Position numbers and translations under genes: made by a program. From Anaerolineaceae bacterium (GTDB taxonomy: Bacteria; Chloroflexota; Anaerolineae; Aggregatilineales; Phototrophicaceae), in assembly GCA_007693385.1 (NCBI GenBank), contig REDR01000063.1, forward strand, positions 1 to 64,000: a stretch of DNA of 64,000 nucleotides, in the 5' to 3' direction. Under the pieces are notes generated by a model. The model searched no databases and was not told the origin of the DNA. It saw only the letters and a list, made by a program, of their open reading frames with translations. Of the stretch, positions 29,228-38,315 are shown piece after piece; position 1 is the stretch's first letter, and each line of letters begins with the position of its first letter.

Positions 29228-31591
29228 TTATTCCGCGACATCGCCGGGCGCTGATCCGCCTTCGGATAGCGTCTCGTCGAATGCGACATCGTCGGTCAGG
29301 GCTGGCAGATAATACAGCGCGTACTGGCGACTTTGTGCCGCTTCGTGCGTGGTGTAAAACGGCCCGATGATCTCCGGAAAGACCGTCGTCAATAGCTCTG
29401 TTGCTAGCGCGTTGTCCGGTGCGATGAAAAAGGCGTTTGGCGTGATGGTTTGCACGTTCTGGTTGATGTAGATTTCATCGAAGATCGGCGCGGTGGTCGA
29501 AGTGATGAAAACCGTCTGCCGGTCACGATCCCCGCGAAAGAAGCGCAGGAGGTTGTTCAGGTCGCCCTGTAGGAAAGCGACATGGCCGACCACAAAGACG
29601 CGGGTGAACGCCTCAAAATCCACCGAGCGATAAATCGCGTCCTCTACGTCTAATTCGCGGTTGACCTGCTCTTCGCGGGATTGCACGTTGAAGCGTTCCA
29701 TGTATTCACCGAAGAAGAAATTGACCTGCCACACCGCCAGCGCTCCCACCACGCCGACCAGCGCCCAGCGCCGTACACGCGGCCAATGTCCGACGACCAC
29801 CGCGACGAATAGATCAATCCCCAGCGCCGTGACCAGCGCCAGCGCCGGAAACTCCACCACGTACCGCGCCGAGATGCGCCCCTGTGCCATCAACATATTG
29901 CCCGCCCACGTCGCCGCGATCCACATCAGCAGTAACAACGCGCCGGCCTGCGCCATCGCTCGCCCGCGCCCACCGCTTTTAACGCCGCCGGTCAAGGCCA
30001 GCCACAGCGCATAGAACACGCCAGCCATGAAGAACGGGAGCGCGACTCGCGGGATGAGCGGCTCGTCGCCGCCGTAGTACAGCGCCTCCTCCGGCAGGCT
30101 GACATGGATGAGAAAGCTCTGGTTCAGGCGGTTGGCGGTATGATCGAGCATCGCCTGCCAGCCATCCAACTCGTTGACGGTATCGTCACGCAATCCGGCG
30201 GTTTCCAGCCGTTGCGCTAACGGGCGCTCGATGCCGTTCAGCGTGTAGTAGATCGGCGCACCGACCAGCACCGCACCCAGCGCAAAGACGACCAGTGCCC
30301 GCAGGTAGCGCGGCGCGGCGTTCTGCCGCCACACCGACGGGAAGGCCATCACGCCGATTAACGCCATCCACGCCACCGCTAGCGCCGGAAACAGGAAGCG
30401 CCCGCCCTCATACCAGTATTGCGTCAGGCCGACCATCACGCCCGCCCACGCGAAGCAAGCCACCCGTCGCGCCGGTTCACGCCACGCCACCGCCAGAAAA
30501 TACAGCGCCATCGTGCCGAAGAACGGGTCAGCGATGTTGTTCAATCCGATGCGGCTATATTGCAGATGCACCGGCATGACGGCCAGCAGAACAGCCGCCA
30601 TCAGCGCCACGCGCCCGCCGAACAGCGCCCGCGCCAGCAAGTACAGCGCCCACACGTTCAGCACCCCGAAGAGGCTACTGGGCAGGCGCAAACCGGCTAG
30701 ATTGTGGCCGATTAACTCGGCGGTGTGCATCTGCAAATAGGGGTAAGTGTACGGGAAGGCGGCGATAGAGCTGAACGGCTGGAATAGGCCGATGTCGCCG
30801 TTCAGCCACAGGTAGATCACCGGATTGACGAAGTGAATTTCATCGACCAGAAAGCGCTGGGCTTGCTCTAGCTGGTACACGCGCAGGATGAACGCGGCCA
30901 GCAGGATCACGCCGAGCAGGATGAACTCGCCGCGTGGCGGCCACCGTCGCGGCGTGGCGGCCTGCTTATCACTGATGCGCCGCCCCGCCAGCCCGAAGCC
31001 GACCAGCGTCACACCGCCCACCCACATCACGAATTGCAGATGCGTGGCGATGTCAGTCAGCGCGTCGATCTCCAGCACGCGCCCGTTGATCTCCGCCACC
31101 ATCCACAGCAGGATGATGCCGGGCACCAATGCCAGCCACCGGAAACGGACGCGCCCGCCCATCGCGTAGCTGGCGCTGTCCGTCTCCCGCGTTGCCAGCC
31201 ACGAATCGCTGACGTGCAACAACGCGCCGATCAGCGCTAGCCCGCCCGCGAACAACCATTCCGCGCCCAGTTCCGCCGTTTCCAGCCCGCCGGTATAGAT
31301 GATGACGCTGTTCGTCAGCAGGCCGAGCGCGATGATGACGCCGACAACGGCGAAGATATGCAGATCATTCAGCCAGTCAGGGCGCATCCGTGCCGGGACT
31401 GTCAAGCGCACGCCCAGCAACCCCGCGCCGACCAACCACACGCCCGCGCCTAATGCGATGTGCGGCGTGAATAACCACACCATTAACGCTAGCCCAACGA
31501 CCACCCACAGCGCGATTGCGCCGATGATGATCGCCTGTTTCGTGCCTAAATTTGTCTTTTTCGTTTGATTTCTGGTATCCATGCCAGCCAT
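29228..31591 (-). CDS. Membrane glycosyltransferase, GT39/ArnT-like
   Basis: Many TMs; LVDEIHFVNPVIYL loop and IGLNNIADPFFGTMALYFLAVAW typical of PMT_2 proteins. Confidence 0.75.
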   Translation of the reverse strand: MAGMDTRNQTKKTNLGTKQAIIIGAIALWVVVGLALMVWLFTPHIALGAGVWLVGAGLLGVRLTVPARMRPDWLNDLHIFAVVGVIIALGLLTNSVIIYTGGLETAELGAEWLFAGGLALIGALLHVSDSWLATRETDSASYAMGGRVRFRWLALVPGIILLWMVAEINGRVLEIDALTDIATHLQFVMWVGGVTLVGFGLAGRRISDKQAATPRRWPPRGEFILLGVILLAAFILRVYQLEQAQRFLVDEIHFVNPVIYLWLNGDIGLFQPFSSIAAFPYTYPYLQMHTAELIGHNLAGLRLPSSLFGVLNVWALYLLARALFGGRVALMAAVLLAVMPVHLQYSRIGLNNIADPFFGTMALYFLAVAWREPARRVACFAWAGVMVGLTQYWYEGGRFLFPALAVAWMALIGVMAFPSVWRQNAAPRYLRALVVFALGAVLVGAPIYYTLNGIERPLAQRLETAGLRDDTVNELDGWQAMLDHTANRLNQSFLIHVSLPEEALYYGGDEPLIPRVALPFFMAGVFYALWLALTGGVKSGGRGRAMAQAGALLLLMWIAATWAGNMLMAQGRISARYVVEFPALALVTALGIDLFVAVVVGHWPRVRRWALVGVVGALAVWQVNFFFGEYMERFNVQSREEQVNRELDVEDAIYRSVDFEAFTRVFVVGHVAFLQGDLNNLLRFFRGDRDRQTVFITSTTAPIFDEIYINQNVQTITPNAFFIAPDNALATELLTTVFPEIIGPFYTTHEAAQSRQYALYYLPALTDDVAFDETLSEGGSAPGDVAE

Positions 31592-31653
31592 TTATAATGC
31601 ACATCATCGCGCTTGTGTAGCGTATGATGTCGCATTGTGTGTTTGACGCGGCG

Positions 31654-32130
31654 TTATTTTTTCTCGTCGCCGCCGAACAACGCCAGCCATTCCGCGATCT
31701 CATCGTCGGTTAGTTTGACATCCGGCGCGGTACTGCGATCCGGCTTGGGCGGCTCCGGTGGGCGGCGCAACAACGCGACAAAATCCGTCGATTTGATGCT
31801 CGCCATGCCGCCACGTCTGGCGGTATTCAACACGCGATGATCGCCGGAGACTACCGTCCACAGGCGCGGGTTCTTCTCTTTGAGGATGCGCCGCATGATG
31901 ATGCTGTCCGCGTCTTCTTTCTGCGAAGCGAAGATCACGCGCACCTTGCCGGTAGACATGCGCGACTTACCGCCCGGCACGCCATGATCGAACACCACAG
32001 TGCAACGCGATTTGGTGCGGGCGGTGAAGCTGATGAGCTGTTGCACCAGCTTGGCTTCGTCGTCGGGGTCATCTAGCGATAAATCCGGTATCTGTCCGAT
32101 TAAGTTATGACCGTCTATAATATAGTGCAT
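31654..32130 (-). CDS. NYN domain protein, YacP-like
   Basis: HYIIDGHNLIGQIPDLSLDDPDDEAKLVQQLISF; VVFDHGVPGG; VVSGDHRVLNTARRGG. Confidence 0.85.
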   Translation of the reverse strand: MHYIIDGHNLIGQIPDLSLDDPDDEAKLVQQLISFTARTKSRCTVVFDHGVPGGKSRMSTGKVRVIFASQKEDADSIIMRRILKEKNPRLWTVVSGDHRVLNTARRGGMASIKSTDFVALLRRPPEPPKPDRSTAPDVKLTDDEIAEWLALFGGDEKK

Positions 32131-32302
32131 CAGATTTCCTGTCGCCGTTTGAGAACATTATGTTGTATGATAGCAACATAAACTGAGTGTTGCATCAGGA
32201 CGCCCATTAAGTTCATCCGCAATTTTTTATAATCGGGCGCGATTTGTAAAAGATGCTACAATCATTTAAGGCATAATCGTTTTCTTATTCATGGGGAGTT
32301 AT

Positions 32303-32770
32303 ATGATGTCTAAATCAGACGAAACGAGGCAATTGGGTGAACAGGAGGAAAAAACCCTGCCTCAACTAGCCGCACGTAATGGTAAACTGACCGACGCGCA
32401 AGAAAAGGCGTTGTCCGTCTATAAGTCATCCGTGCCAGATCGTCTGCGAGTGATCTTTCCCGATAAATCCGTCAAAGTATTCAACACACTACACCCGCAA
32501 CTGGTGATCGGGCGGCGCACACGCAACAATTACGGGCAGGTTGATGTGGATATGTCGCCGTTTGATGACGGCGTGCAGGGTGTCTCCCGTATTCATGCGG
32601 TCATCGTGCCGGAGACAAGCGGGCTGGTCATCAAGGACATGCAAAGCACCAACGGCACGTTCATCAACAGCCGTCAACTGATGCCGGTGCAATCGTATCC
32701 GCTAGCGCACGGGGATAAAGTCAAAGTCGGTAATCTGCGGCTTGAATTGCATTTTGAATACAACGATTAG
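32303..32770 (+). CDS. FHA domain protein
   Basis: VSRIHAVIVPETSGLVIKDMQSTNGTFINSRQLMPVQSYPLAHGDKVKVGNLRLEL. Confidence 0.88.
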   Translation: MMSKSDETRQLGEQEEKTLPQLAARNGKLTDAQEKALSVYKSSVPDRLRVIFPDKSVKVFNTLHPQLVIGRRTRNNYGQVDVDMSPFDDGVQGVSRIHAVIVPETSGLVIKDMQSTNGTFINSRQLMPVQSYPLAHGDKVKVGNLRLELHFEYND

Positions 32771-32841
32771 GCGCTTTGCTCAGATGCCTGCCGTATGCTA
32801 TGATTTGAGGTTGATGATTACGAGAATTTGAGGCAGGCATC

Positions 32842-33822
32842 ATGCGTGCAAGAGGATTACTTCCGATTCTTCTGCTGAATGTGATCGTGTCGGTGGCGGT
32901 AGCCTTCGGCGTGATTGCGATATTTAATAGCAATGCCAGTGACCGCGAAAATGAGAGATTGGTGACTCTTGAGGTGGTCGTCACCGCCACCCCTGATCCA
33001 GACGTGACTCCTAACGTGGTCATTATCACCACCACCCCGCGCCCGGGCGATCCGCAAACGGTGGACATCCCCGACGAAGCGCTGGCCGATGCCGCTTCTA
33101 ATCCATCCAGCGATGACGACGACGACGAACTGGACGAAGACGGGGTATCCGTCGCCCGCGCTGGATCAGGCACGGATGAGGACGGCGACCTGCCGCCCGG
33201 CTGTATCCTGCATACGCTGGCCGACGGCGACTCGCCGTATGGCGTCGCGCTAGAATACGGCGCGAATCCGTTTTCGCTGATGGCGGTCAACAACCTCACG
33301 GAGGAGAGCGCCCGCTTCTTACGCACCGGCCAGACGCTGATCGTGCCGCTAGACGGTTGCCCGATTGAGCTTTTCGTCGCGGAGAGCGAAGCGCCCACCG
33401 CCACGCCACAGGCTGACGATGACGACGATGAGGCCGACGATGACGCCACCCCACAACCGACACCGACAATCACGCCGATCCCGACGGTGACGCTAGCCCC
33501 CACCGCCGCTAATTCGCAAATCCGCATCATGGAAGTGATCGGCGTCGGCGACATCACCCGCGAGTCCGTCGTCATCCGCAATGACGGCATGACCACCGAC
33601 ATCGGCGGCTGGCAACTGACCGACATTGACGATAACACCTTCACCTTTCCGGCGGATATTCGCCTGTGGGGTGGTGCGGGCGTGACGGTCAACACCCGCG
33701 ATGGTGCCAACACGCCGATACAATTCTTCTGGGGGCGGGATAGCGCCATCTTCGAGAGTGGCGACGTGCTGACCCTGCGTGATCGTGATGGCGCGGTGCG
33801 GGCGACTTTCCGCGTGCCGTAA
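32842..33822 (+). CDS. Membrane-anchored LysM + lamin-tail-like (LTD) protein
   Basis: N-term TM; acidic linker; LysM HTLADGDSPYGVALEYGANPFSLMAVNNL; LTD-like RESVVIRNDGMTTDIGGWQLTD. Confidence 0.75.
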   Translation: MRARGLLPILLLNVIVSVAVAFGVIAIFNSNASDRENERLVTLEVVVTATPDPDVTPNVVIITTTPRPGDPQTVDIPDEALADAASNPSSDDDDDELDEDGVSVARAGSGTDEDGDLPPGCILHTLADGDSPYGVALEYGANPFSLMAVNNLTEESARFLRTGQTLIVPLDGCPIELFVAESEAPTATPQADDDDDEADDDATPQPTPTITPIPTVTLAPTAANSQIRIMEVIGVGDITRESVVIRNDGMTTDIGGWQLTDIDDNTFTFPADIRLWGGAGVTVNTRDGANTPIQFFWGRDSAIFESGDVLTLRDRDGAVRATFRVP

Positions 33823-33841
33823 ACCAGCGACGGGCGGCTGT

Positions 33842-34561
33842 CTAGGCGAATGTGATGACTTTCAGCAGGGCGAACGCGCCGAACATCGCATGAGCGACGA
33901 TGGCCGCCCGCGTGCTTCCGGTATGGGCGCGAATGGCGGTCAGCGTCATGCCCTGCAAAAATGGCAACCCCAGCCCGTACCACAGGAACACCGTTTGATC
34001 GTCTACGGCGGGGGTGTATGCTAGAAAGTGAAACATCGCATAGAACGCCGACACCGCGAAGAATCCCAGCCGCCCCCCCAGCGCCGCGCTAAAAGCCGGA
34101 TACATCATCCCGCGCAACACCATCTCTTCGCCGACTGGCTGTAGCAATACCAGAAACAGCAGAGCCACCAGCCAGCCCATGATGCTCACATCGCTCGCGC
34201 TGAGCGTCAGTAACTCGGCATTTGCCAGCGTTTGCTGACCGACTACAACCCAGCTCACCAGATCGAACAGTACCGCCACGCCGAAGGCGAACAGCGCGAT
34301 CAGTGGTAGGCGGGCGGATGTTTCGCCCAATCGTAGCGCTTCGATGCTCTGCGGATCGTGGCGGCGGGAGAATACCACATAGCCGATGGTCAACGCCATG
34401 CCCGCGCTCCAACCGACGACGAGCGCGATAGGGGCATCGCCCAGCAATGTACCGGCGATGGTCGCGCCGATGATGATGGATAAAAACATGGCGATGAACG
34501 CGCCCAGCGCCGCCAGATACGACCACGGCGGGGCGGCCTGTTGTTTGAAGATTTTCTGCAT
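33842..34561 (-). CDS. CPBP family intramembrane metalloprotease
   Basis: Multi-TM with GEEMVLRGMMYPAF (EExxxR) motif. Confidence 0.85.
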   Translation of the reverse strand: MQKIFKQQAAPPWSYLAALGAFIAMFLSIIIGATIAGTLLGDAPIALVVGWSAGMALTIGYVVFSRRHDPQSIEALRLGETSARLPLIALFAFGVAVLFDLVSWVVVGQQTLANAELLTLSASDVSIMGWLVALLFLVLLQPVGEEMVLRGMMYPAFSAALGGRLGFFAVSAFYAMFHFLAYTPAVDDQTVFLWYGLGLPFLQGMTLTAIRAHTGSTRAAIVAHAMFGAFALLKVITFA

Positions 34562-34707
34562 GGTTGATACTCACTTTCGTGATAGATTTCGCTAAAACGT
34601 TAAAACTTTTTTATACAGACTAGCTATCGTCGGTTAAAATAGCGATAAATGGATATAAGAACGCTAGCACAATATCGCAATAGACCAAGACGGAATGATA
34701 AAATCTA

Positions 34708-36402
34708 ATGGATAATTTCCAGCTTTCCGAGCAGACACGCGAACGTATAAAAACCCATCCGCTTTACAAAGGCGATGTTGACCTTTTTATCCATGACTTG
34801 CTGGATATGGCGACGCCTGATCCGGCACGACAGACCGCCTCCGAGATGTTATACACTTCACTAGACCACATCGACAACGCGCTATTTCTGGTCGATAACG
34901 ACTGGCGATTCGTCTACCTGAACAATAAAGCGGAATCGCTGTTGCGGCAAGACCTCAACTCATTGATCGGGGCGCGTATCTGGGATGCGTTCCCGGATGC
35001 TGTCGGCACCACTTTCCACACGGAATATCAGCGCGTGGTATATACGCGGCGCTCGTCGCGCTTCACTGAATATTTCGCGCCGTTGCAGACGTGGTTTGAA
35101 GTGCAGGCCGACGCGATGCAGGGCGGCTTGATCGTGCAATTCCGCGACGTGACCGCACGTAAAAAGCTGGAGGATGCGCTTCAGCGCTCGGTTAGCGATC
35201 TGGAGATGCGCGTCCGCGAGAGCGATCAGGAATTGACGCAGATCAATCAGCAGTTGCTACAGGAGATCGCCCTGCGCGAAGAAGCGCAACACGCGCAGAT
35301 GCGGCTGGTCAACATATTGGAGACGACCAGCGACTATGTGACCATCGTCAATGAGGCTGGCGAGATGCTGTACATCAATCAGGCCGCCCGCGCCGCGCTC
35401 GCCGTCCCGGAAGGTACGCCAGCCACCGACTACAAAGCCAAACAATTTTTCCGCCGCGAAGATTTTAAGGTGATCCTGCGCGACATCATGCCGCAGGTAG
35501 ACCGTGACGGCACATGGCAGGGCGAAATCACCGTGCGCGGTCTGGACGGGCGCGAGATCGCGGCGTCAAAGGTCATCATCCGCCACGATCAAGCCGACGC
35601 GCCGCCGCTCTATTCAGCGATCACCCGTGACATCAGCCACCGCAAACACATTGAGGATGAACTGCGCCAGACCTTGCAGAAAGAGCGCGAGCTATCCGAG
35701 TTGAAATCGCGCTTTAGCGATCTGGTCAGCCACGAATTCCGCACGCCGTTAGCCATCATCCAGACATCAACCGACTTGATTCTGCGCTACAATGACCGCC
35801 TGACGCCGGAAAAGCGCGACGAGTATCTGGAAAGAATACAACAACAGATCACCCAGTTGAAGTATCTGCTGGATGACTTCTCCACGATGGGGCGGGCGGA
35901 TTTGCTCGGCCAGCCATCACAGCCGACGATGGTCGATTTCTCGGCGTTGTGCGTCGCTATCATCACGGAACTGCGTCAGGTGGATGGCGACGTTCACAAC
36001 ATCGAAGCCGACATCATGCCGACGCCGCGCCTGTATTTTCTCGATCATAAGCTACTGCGCGAGATGGTGATTAACCTGCTATCGAATGCGCTGAAGTATT
36101 CGCACGCCGGTTCGACGGTCAAGCTAAAACTGAGCTATGACGACGACGGCATCGAATTGCAGATCAGCGATGAGGGCGTCGGCATCGCGGAGGATGAAAA
36201 GCCGCACATCTTCGATAGCTTCTTCAGGGGGCGCAATGTCGGCCACATCCCGGGCACCGGATTGGGCGGCGTGTTGATCCGGCAGGCGGTCAAAGCGCAC
36301 AACGGCGCGCTGACGCTGGATAGTCAGCTTGATGTCGGCACGACGGTCACGGTTCGCCTGCCTGCTGAGGCGCAACAACCGGTCAATGACCGCAAGCCGT
36401 GA
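34708..36402 (+). CDS. PAS-domain sensor histidine kinase
   Basis: Two PAS-like regions; FSDLVSHEFRTPLAIIQTSTDLIL; HATPase motifs. Confidence 0.92.
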   Translation: MDNFQLSEQTRERIKTHPLYKGDVDLFIHDLLDMATPDPARQTASEMLYTSLDHIDNALFLVDNDWRFVYLNNKAESLLRQDLNSLIGARIWDAFPDAVGTTFHTEYQRVVYTRRSSRFTEYFAPLQTWFEVQADAMQGGLIVQFRDVTARKKLEDALQRSVSDLEMRVRESDQELTQINQQLLQEIALREEAQHAQMRLVNILETTSDYVTIVNEAGEMLYINQAARAALAVPEGTPATDYKAKQFFRREDFKVILRDIMPQVDRDGTWQGEITVRGLDGREIAASKVIIRHDQADAPPLYSAITRDISHRKHIEDELRQTLQKERELSELKSRFSDLVSHEFRTPLAIIQTSTDLILRYNDRLTPEKRDEYLERIQQQITQLKYLLDDFSTMGRADLLGQPSQPTMVDFSALCVAIITELRQVDGDVHNIEADIMPTPRLYFLDHKLLREMVINLLSNALKYSHAGSTVKLKLSYDDDGIELQISDEGVGIAEDEKPHIFDSFFRGRNVGHIPGTGLGGVLIRQAVKAHNGALTLDSQLDVGTTVTVRLPAEAQQPVNDRKP

Positions 36403-36464
36403 CGGTGCTATAATGGCGCTATTGTCTGCCGTGAGGCGTTATCGTAGATCATGAGGAGAACATC

Positions 36465-36647
36465 ATGCCGGTTGGACCGCTAGAATTAGTGATTATTCTG
36501 GTCATCGTGCTGGTGCTGTTCGGCGGGGGGCGTGTCGCTAACCTGATGGGTGAATTGGGTAGCGGTCTCGCCAACTTCCGCAAGGGCTTGCGCGAAGGCG
36601 ACGCCGAAGAGAAAGACAAGCTAGAGGACGGCAAGCCGAAAGAATAG
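36465..36647 (+). CDS. tatA: Twin-arginine translocase subunit TatA/TatE family
   Basis: MPVGPLELVIILVIVLVLFGGGRVANLMGELGSGLANFRKGL. Confidence 0.9.
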   Translation: MPVGPLELVIILVIVLVLFGGGRVANLMGELGSGLANFRKGLREGDAEEKDKLEDGKPKE

Positions 36648-36656
36648 GCGCGGGCG

Positions 36657-36692
36657 CGGGGCGATCTCACCAACGGCGGATCGCCCCGTTTT
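36657..36692 (+). terminator. Terminator hairpin after tatA
   Basis: cggggcgatc ... gatcgccccg perfect 10-bp stem then tttt. Confidence 0.65.
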
Positions 36693-36695
36693 GAC

Positions 36696-37241
36696 TCAAC
36701 CCTTTTCGCTGTCCTCTGCCGCCGCTTCGTGCTGTTTCGCCATCTCCTCCGCCGTCCATACGCGGCTGGCGATGTCGGTATACAGGCGGCCTTCCAGATG
36801 GTCGATCTCGTGCTGGAACACCCGCGCCAGCCAACCCTGCGCTTTGATGCGTAACGGCTGGCCGTGCCTGTCCTGTCCGGTGATGACGATGGTCTCGTGC
36901 CGGTCTACCGAGCCGAAGTAGCCCGGGATGGACAGACACGCCTCGACCCCTTCGACCATCTCTCGGCTTTGCTTGGTGATCTTCGGGTTGGCGACGACGT
37001 GCAGGACACCGGCCATCTCGCCGTATTCCTCGCGGGCGTCCTCGTCGTCGGGCAGGCGCACCACGATCACGCGGCGGCTGATTGCCACTTGCGGCGCGGC
37101 CAGTCCGACGCCGGGCGCGTCGAGCATCGTCTCCACCATGTCATCGACCAGCTTTTGAAATGATGCGCCGAAGTCATCCACACGGATCGCTTTTTTCCTC
37201 AAGATGGGATTGTCAGGTTGGATGATCTCTAAAACAGCCAT
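36696..37241 (-). CDS. def: Peptide deformylase
   Basis: PGVGLAAPQV, EACLSIPG, FQHEIDHLEG motifs. Confidence 0.94.
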   Translation of the reverse strand: MAVLEIIQPDNPILRKKAIRVDDFGASFQKLVDDMVETMLDAPGVGLAAPQVAISRRVIVVRLPDDEDAREEYGEMAGVLHVVANPKITKQSREMVEGVEACLSIPGYFGSVDRHETIVITGQDRHGQPLRIKAQGWLARVFQHEIDHLEGRLYTDIASRVWTAEEMAKQHEAAAEDSEKG

Positions 37242-37315
37242 GTTAAGCCCCTCGCTGAATAGGTTCTTGTCGGATGATGGCTCATTTTACACGCCATCCC
37301 CATGTTTATTTAAGA

Positions 37316-37696
37316 TCAAGAAGAGGCCGCCGCCGAGCGCCCGCGCTTGAGCAGATACTCCACGATGCGCCGCAATTCGTCGGTACTCTGCGAGATGGTG
37401 ACGACGTGCTGGCGCTGGGCGGGCGTCAGCGTTTCCATCGTGCGCTTCATCAGCAATTCGGAATAGCCGTACATCGGCGTTAGCGGGTTGCTCAATTCGT
37501 GACGCAGGTCGTCGCTGACGTAGGCGGGCGGCTCGGCGATGAAGCGCGTCGCCAGATGGATGAACTGCTCGGCATTGGTCAGGATGGCGCGGACGAATTG
37601 CTCCTGTCTGTCACTTAGCTCTCCGTCCTGTCGGCTGATGAGGGCTTGCGCGGCGGCGATGATTGTATCAATATGGTGTTGCAGTTCTTCTTGCAT
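37316..37696 (-). CDS. Stand-alone HisKA/DHp-like protein without ATPase domain
   Basis: H-box DDLRHELSNPLTPMYGYSELLM followed by second helix; ORF ends before any N/G boxes. Confidence 0.7.
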   Translation of the reverse strand: MQEELQHHIDTIIAAAQALISRQDGELSDRQEQFVRAILTNAEQFIHLATRFIAEPPAYVSDDLRHELSNPLTPMYGYSELLMKRTMETLTPAQRQHVVTISQSTDELRRIVEYLLKRGRSAAASS

Positions 37697-37793
37697 GATG
37701 TGTCCACTTTGTTTTACGAGTGCGATTTTTTCATTATAACCTAAAGGCGGCGCATTAAACAAAGCCTGCCATAACGTGAGGAAAGTCTGAACG

Positions 37794-38315
37794 ATGAAAC
37801 GATTGATCCCCTACGCCCTGCTGATCTTCGCGCTGATGCTGGTCGCCTGTGAGCCGCAGAGCATCGTCCAGCGTGGCGGCGGCACCGATTCCGATTGGCT
37901 GGTCACGGTGTCGCGTGTGCCCGCCGGAGAAACCGCCCGCGTCACGCGCATCATTGACGGCGACACGATTGATGTCGAGATGAACGGGCAAACTTACCGT
38001 GTGCGCTACATCGGCATGGATACGCCGGAACGTAACGAGCGATGCTTCCGCGAAGCGACGGACGCCAACCGCGTGCTGGTCGAAGGGCAGACCATCCGCA
38101 TGGAGCGCGACGTGAGCGAGACGGATCGCTTCGGGCGGTTGTTGCGTTATATCTATGTGGGCGATGTGTTCGTCAATGCGACGCTGGTTCGGCAGGGCTA
38201 CGCGGAGGTGCGGCGCTATCATCCTGATGTGCGCGAGCATGACGACTTCATGCGCTGGCGACGCGAAGCCGCCGCCAACAATCGCAACTGCCACGCGACA
38301 GGGGTCTTCCGATGA
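37794..38315 (+). CDS. Thermonuclease (SNase-like) family lipoprotein
   Basis: Lipobox LMLVACEP; RIIDGDTIDVEMNGQTYRVRYIGMDTPE. Confidence 0.9.
   Translation: MKRLIPYALLIFALMLVACEPQSIVQRGGGTDSDWLVTVSRVPAGETARVTRIIDGDTIDVEMNGQTYRVRYIGMDTPERNERCFREATDANRVLVEGQTIRMERDVSETDRFGRLLRYIYVGDVFVNATLVRQGYAEVRRYHPDVREHDDFMRWRREAAANNRNCHATGVFR

Noticed and set aside
31654-32130. NYN/PIN-like nuclease as possible toxin
   Set aside because: Sequence matches housekeeping YacP-type NYN proteins and no antitoxin-like small ORF is adjacent.
32721-33983. 420-aa minus-strand ORF
   Set aside because: Shadow of the LysM-LTD gene; poly-Ser stretches are the antisense of GAC/GAT-rich acidic tracts; no domain signal.
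37794-38315. Thermonuclease lipoprotein as defence effector
   Set aside because: Lone secreted SNase-like nuclease overlapping folC; no defence-associated neighbours.
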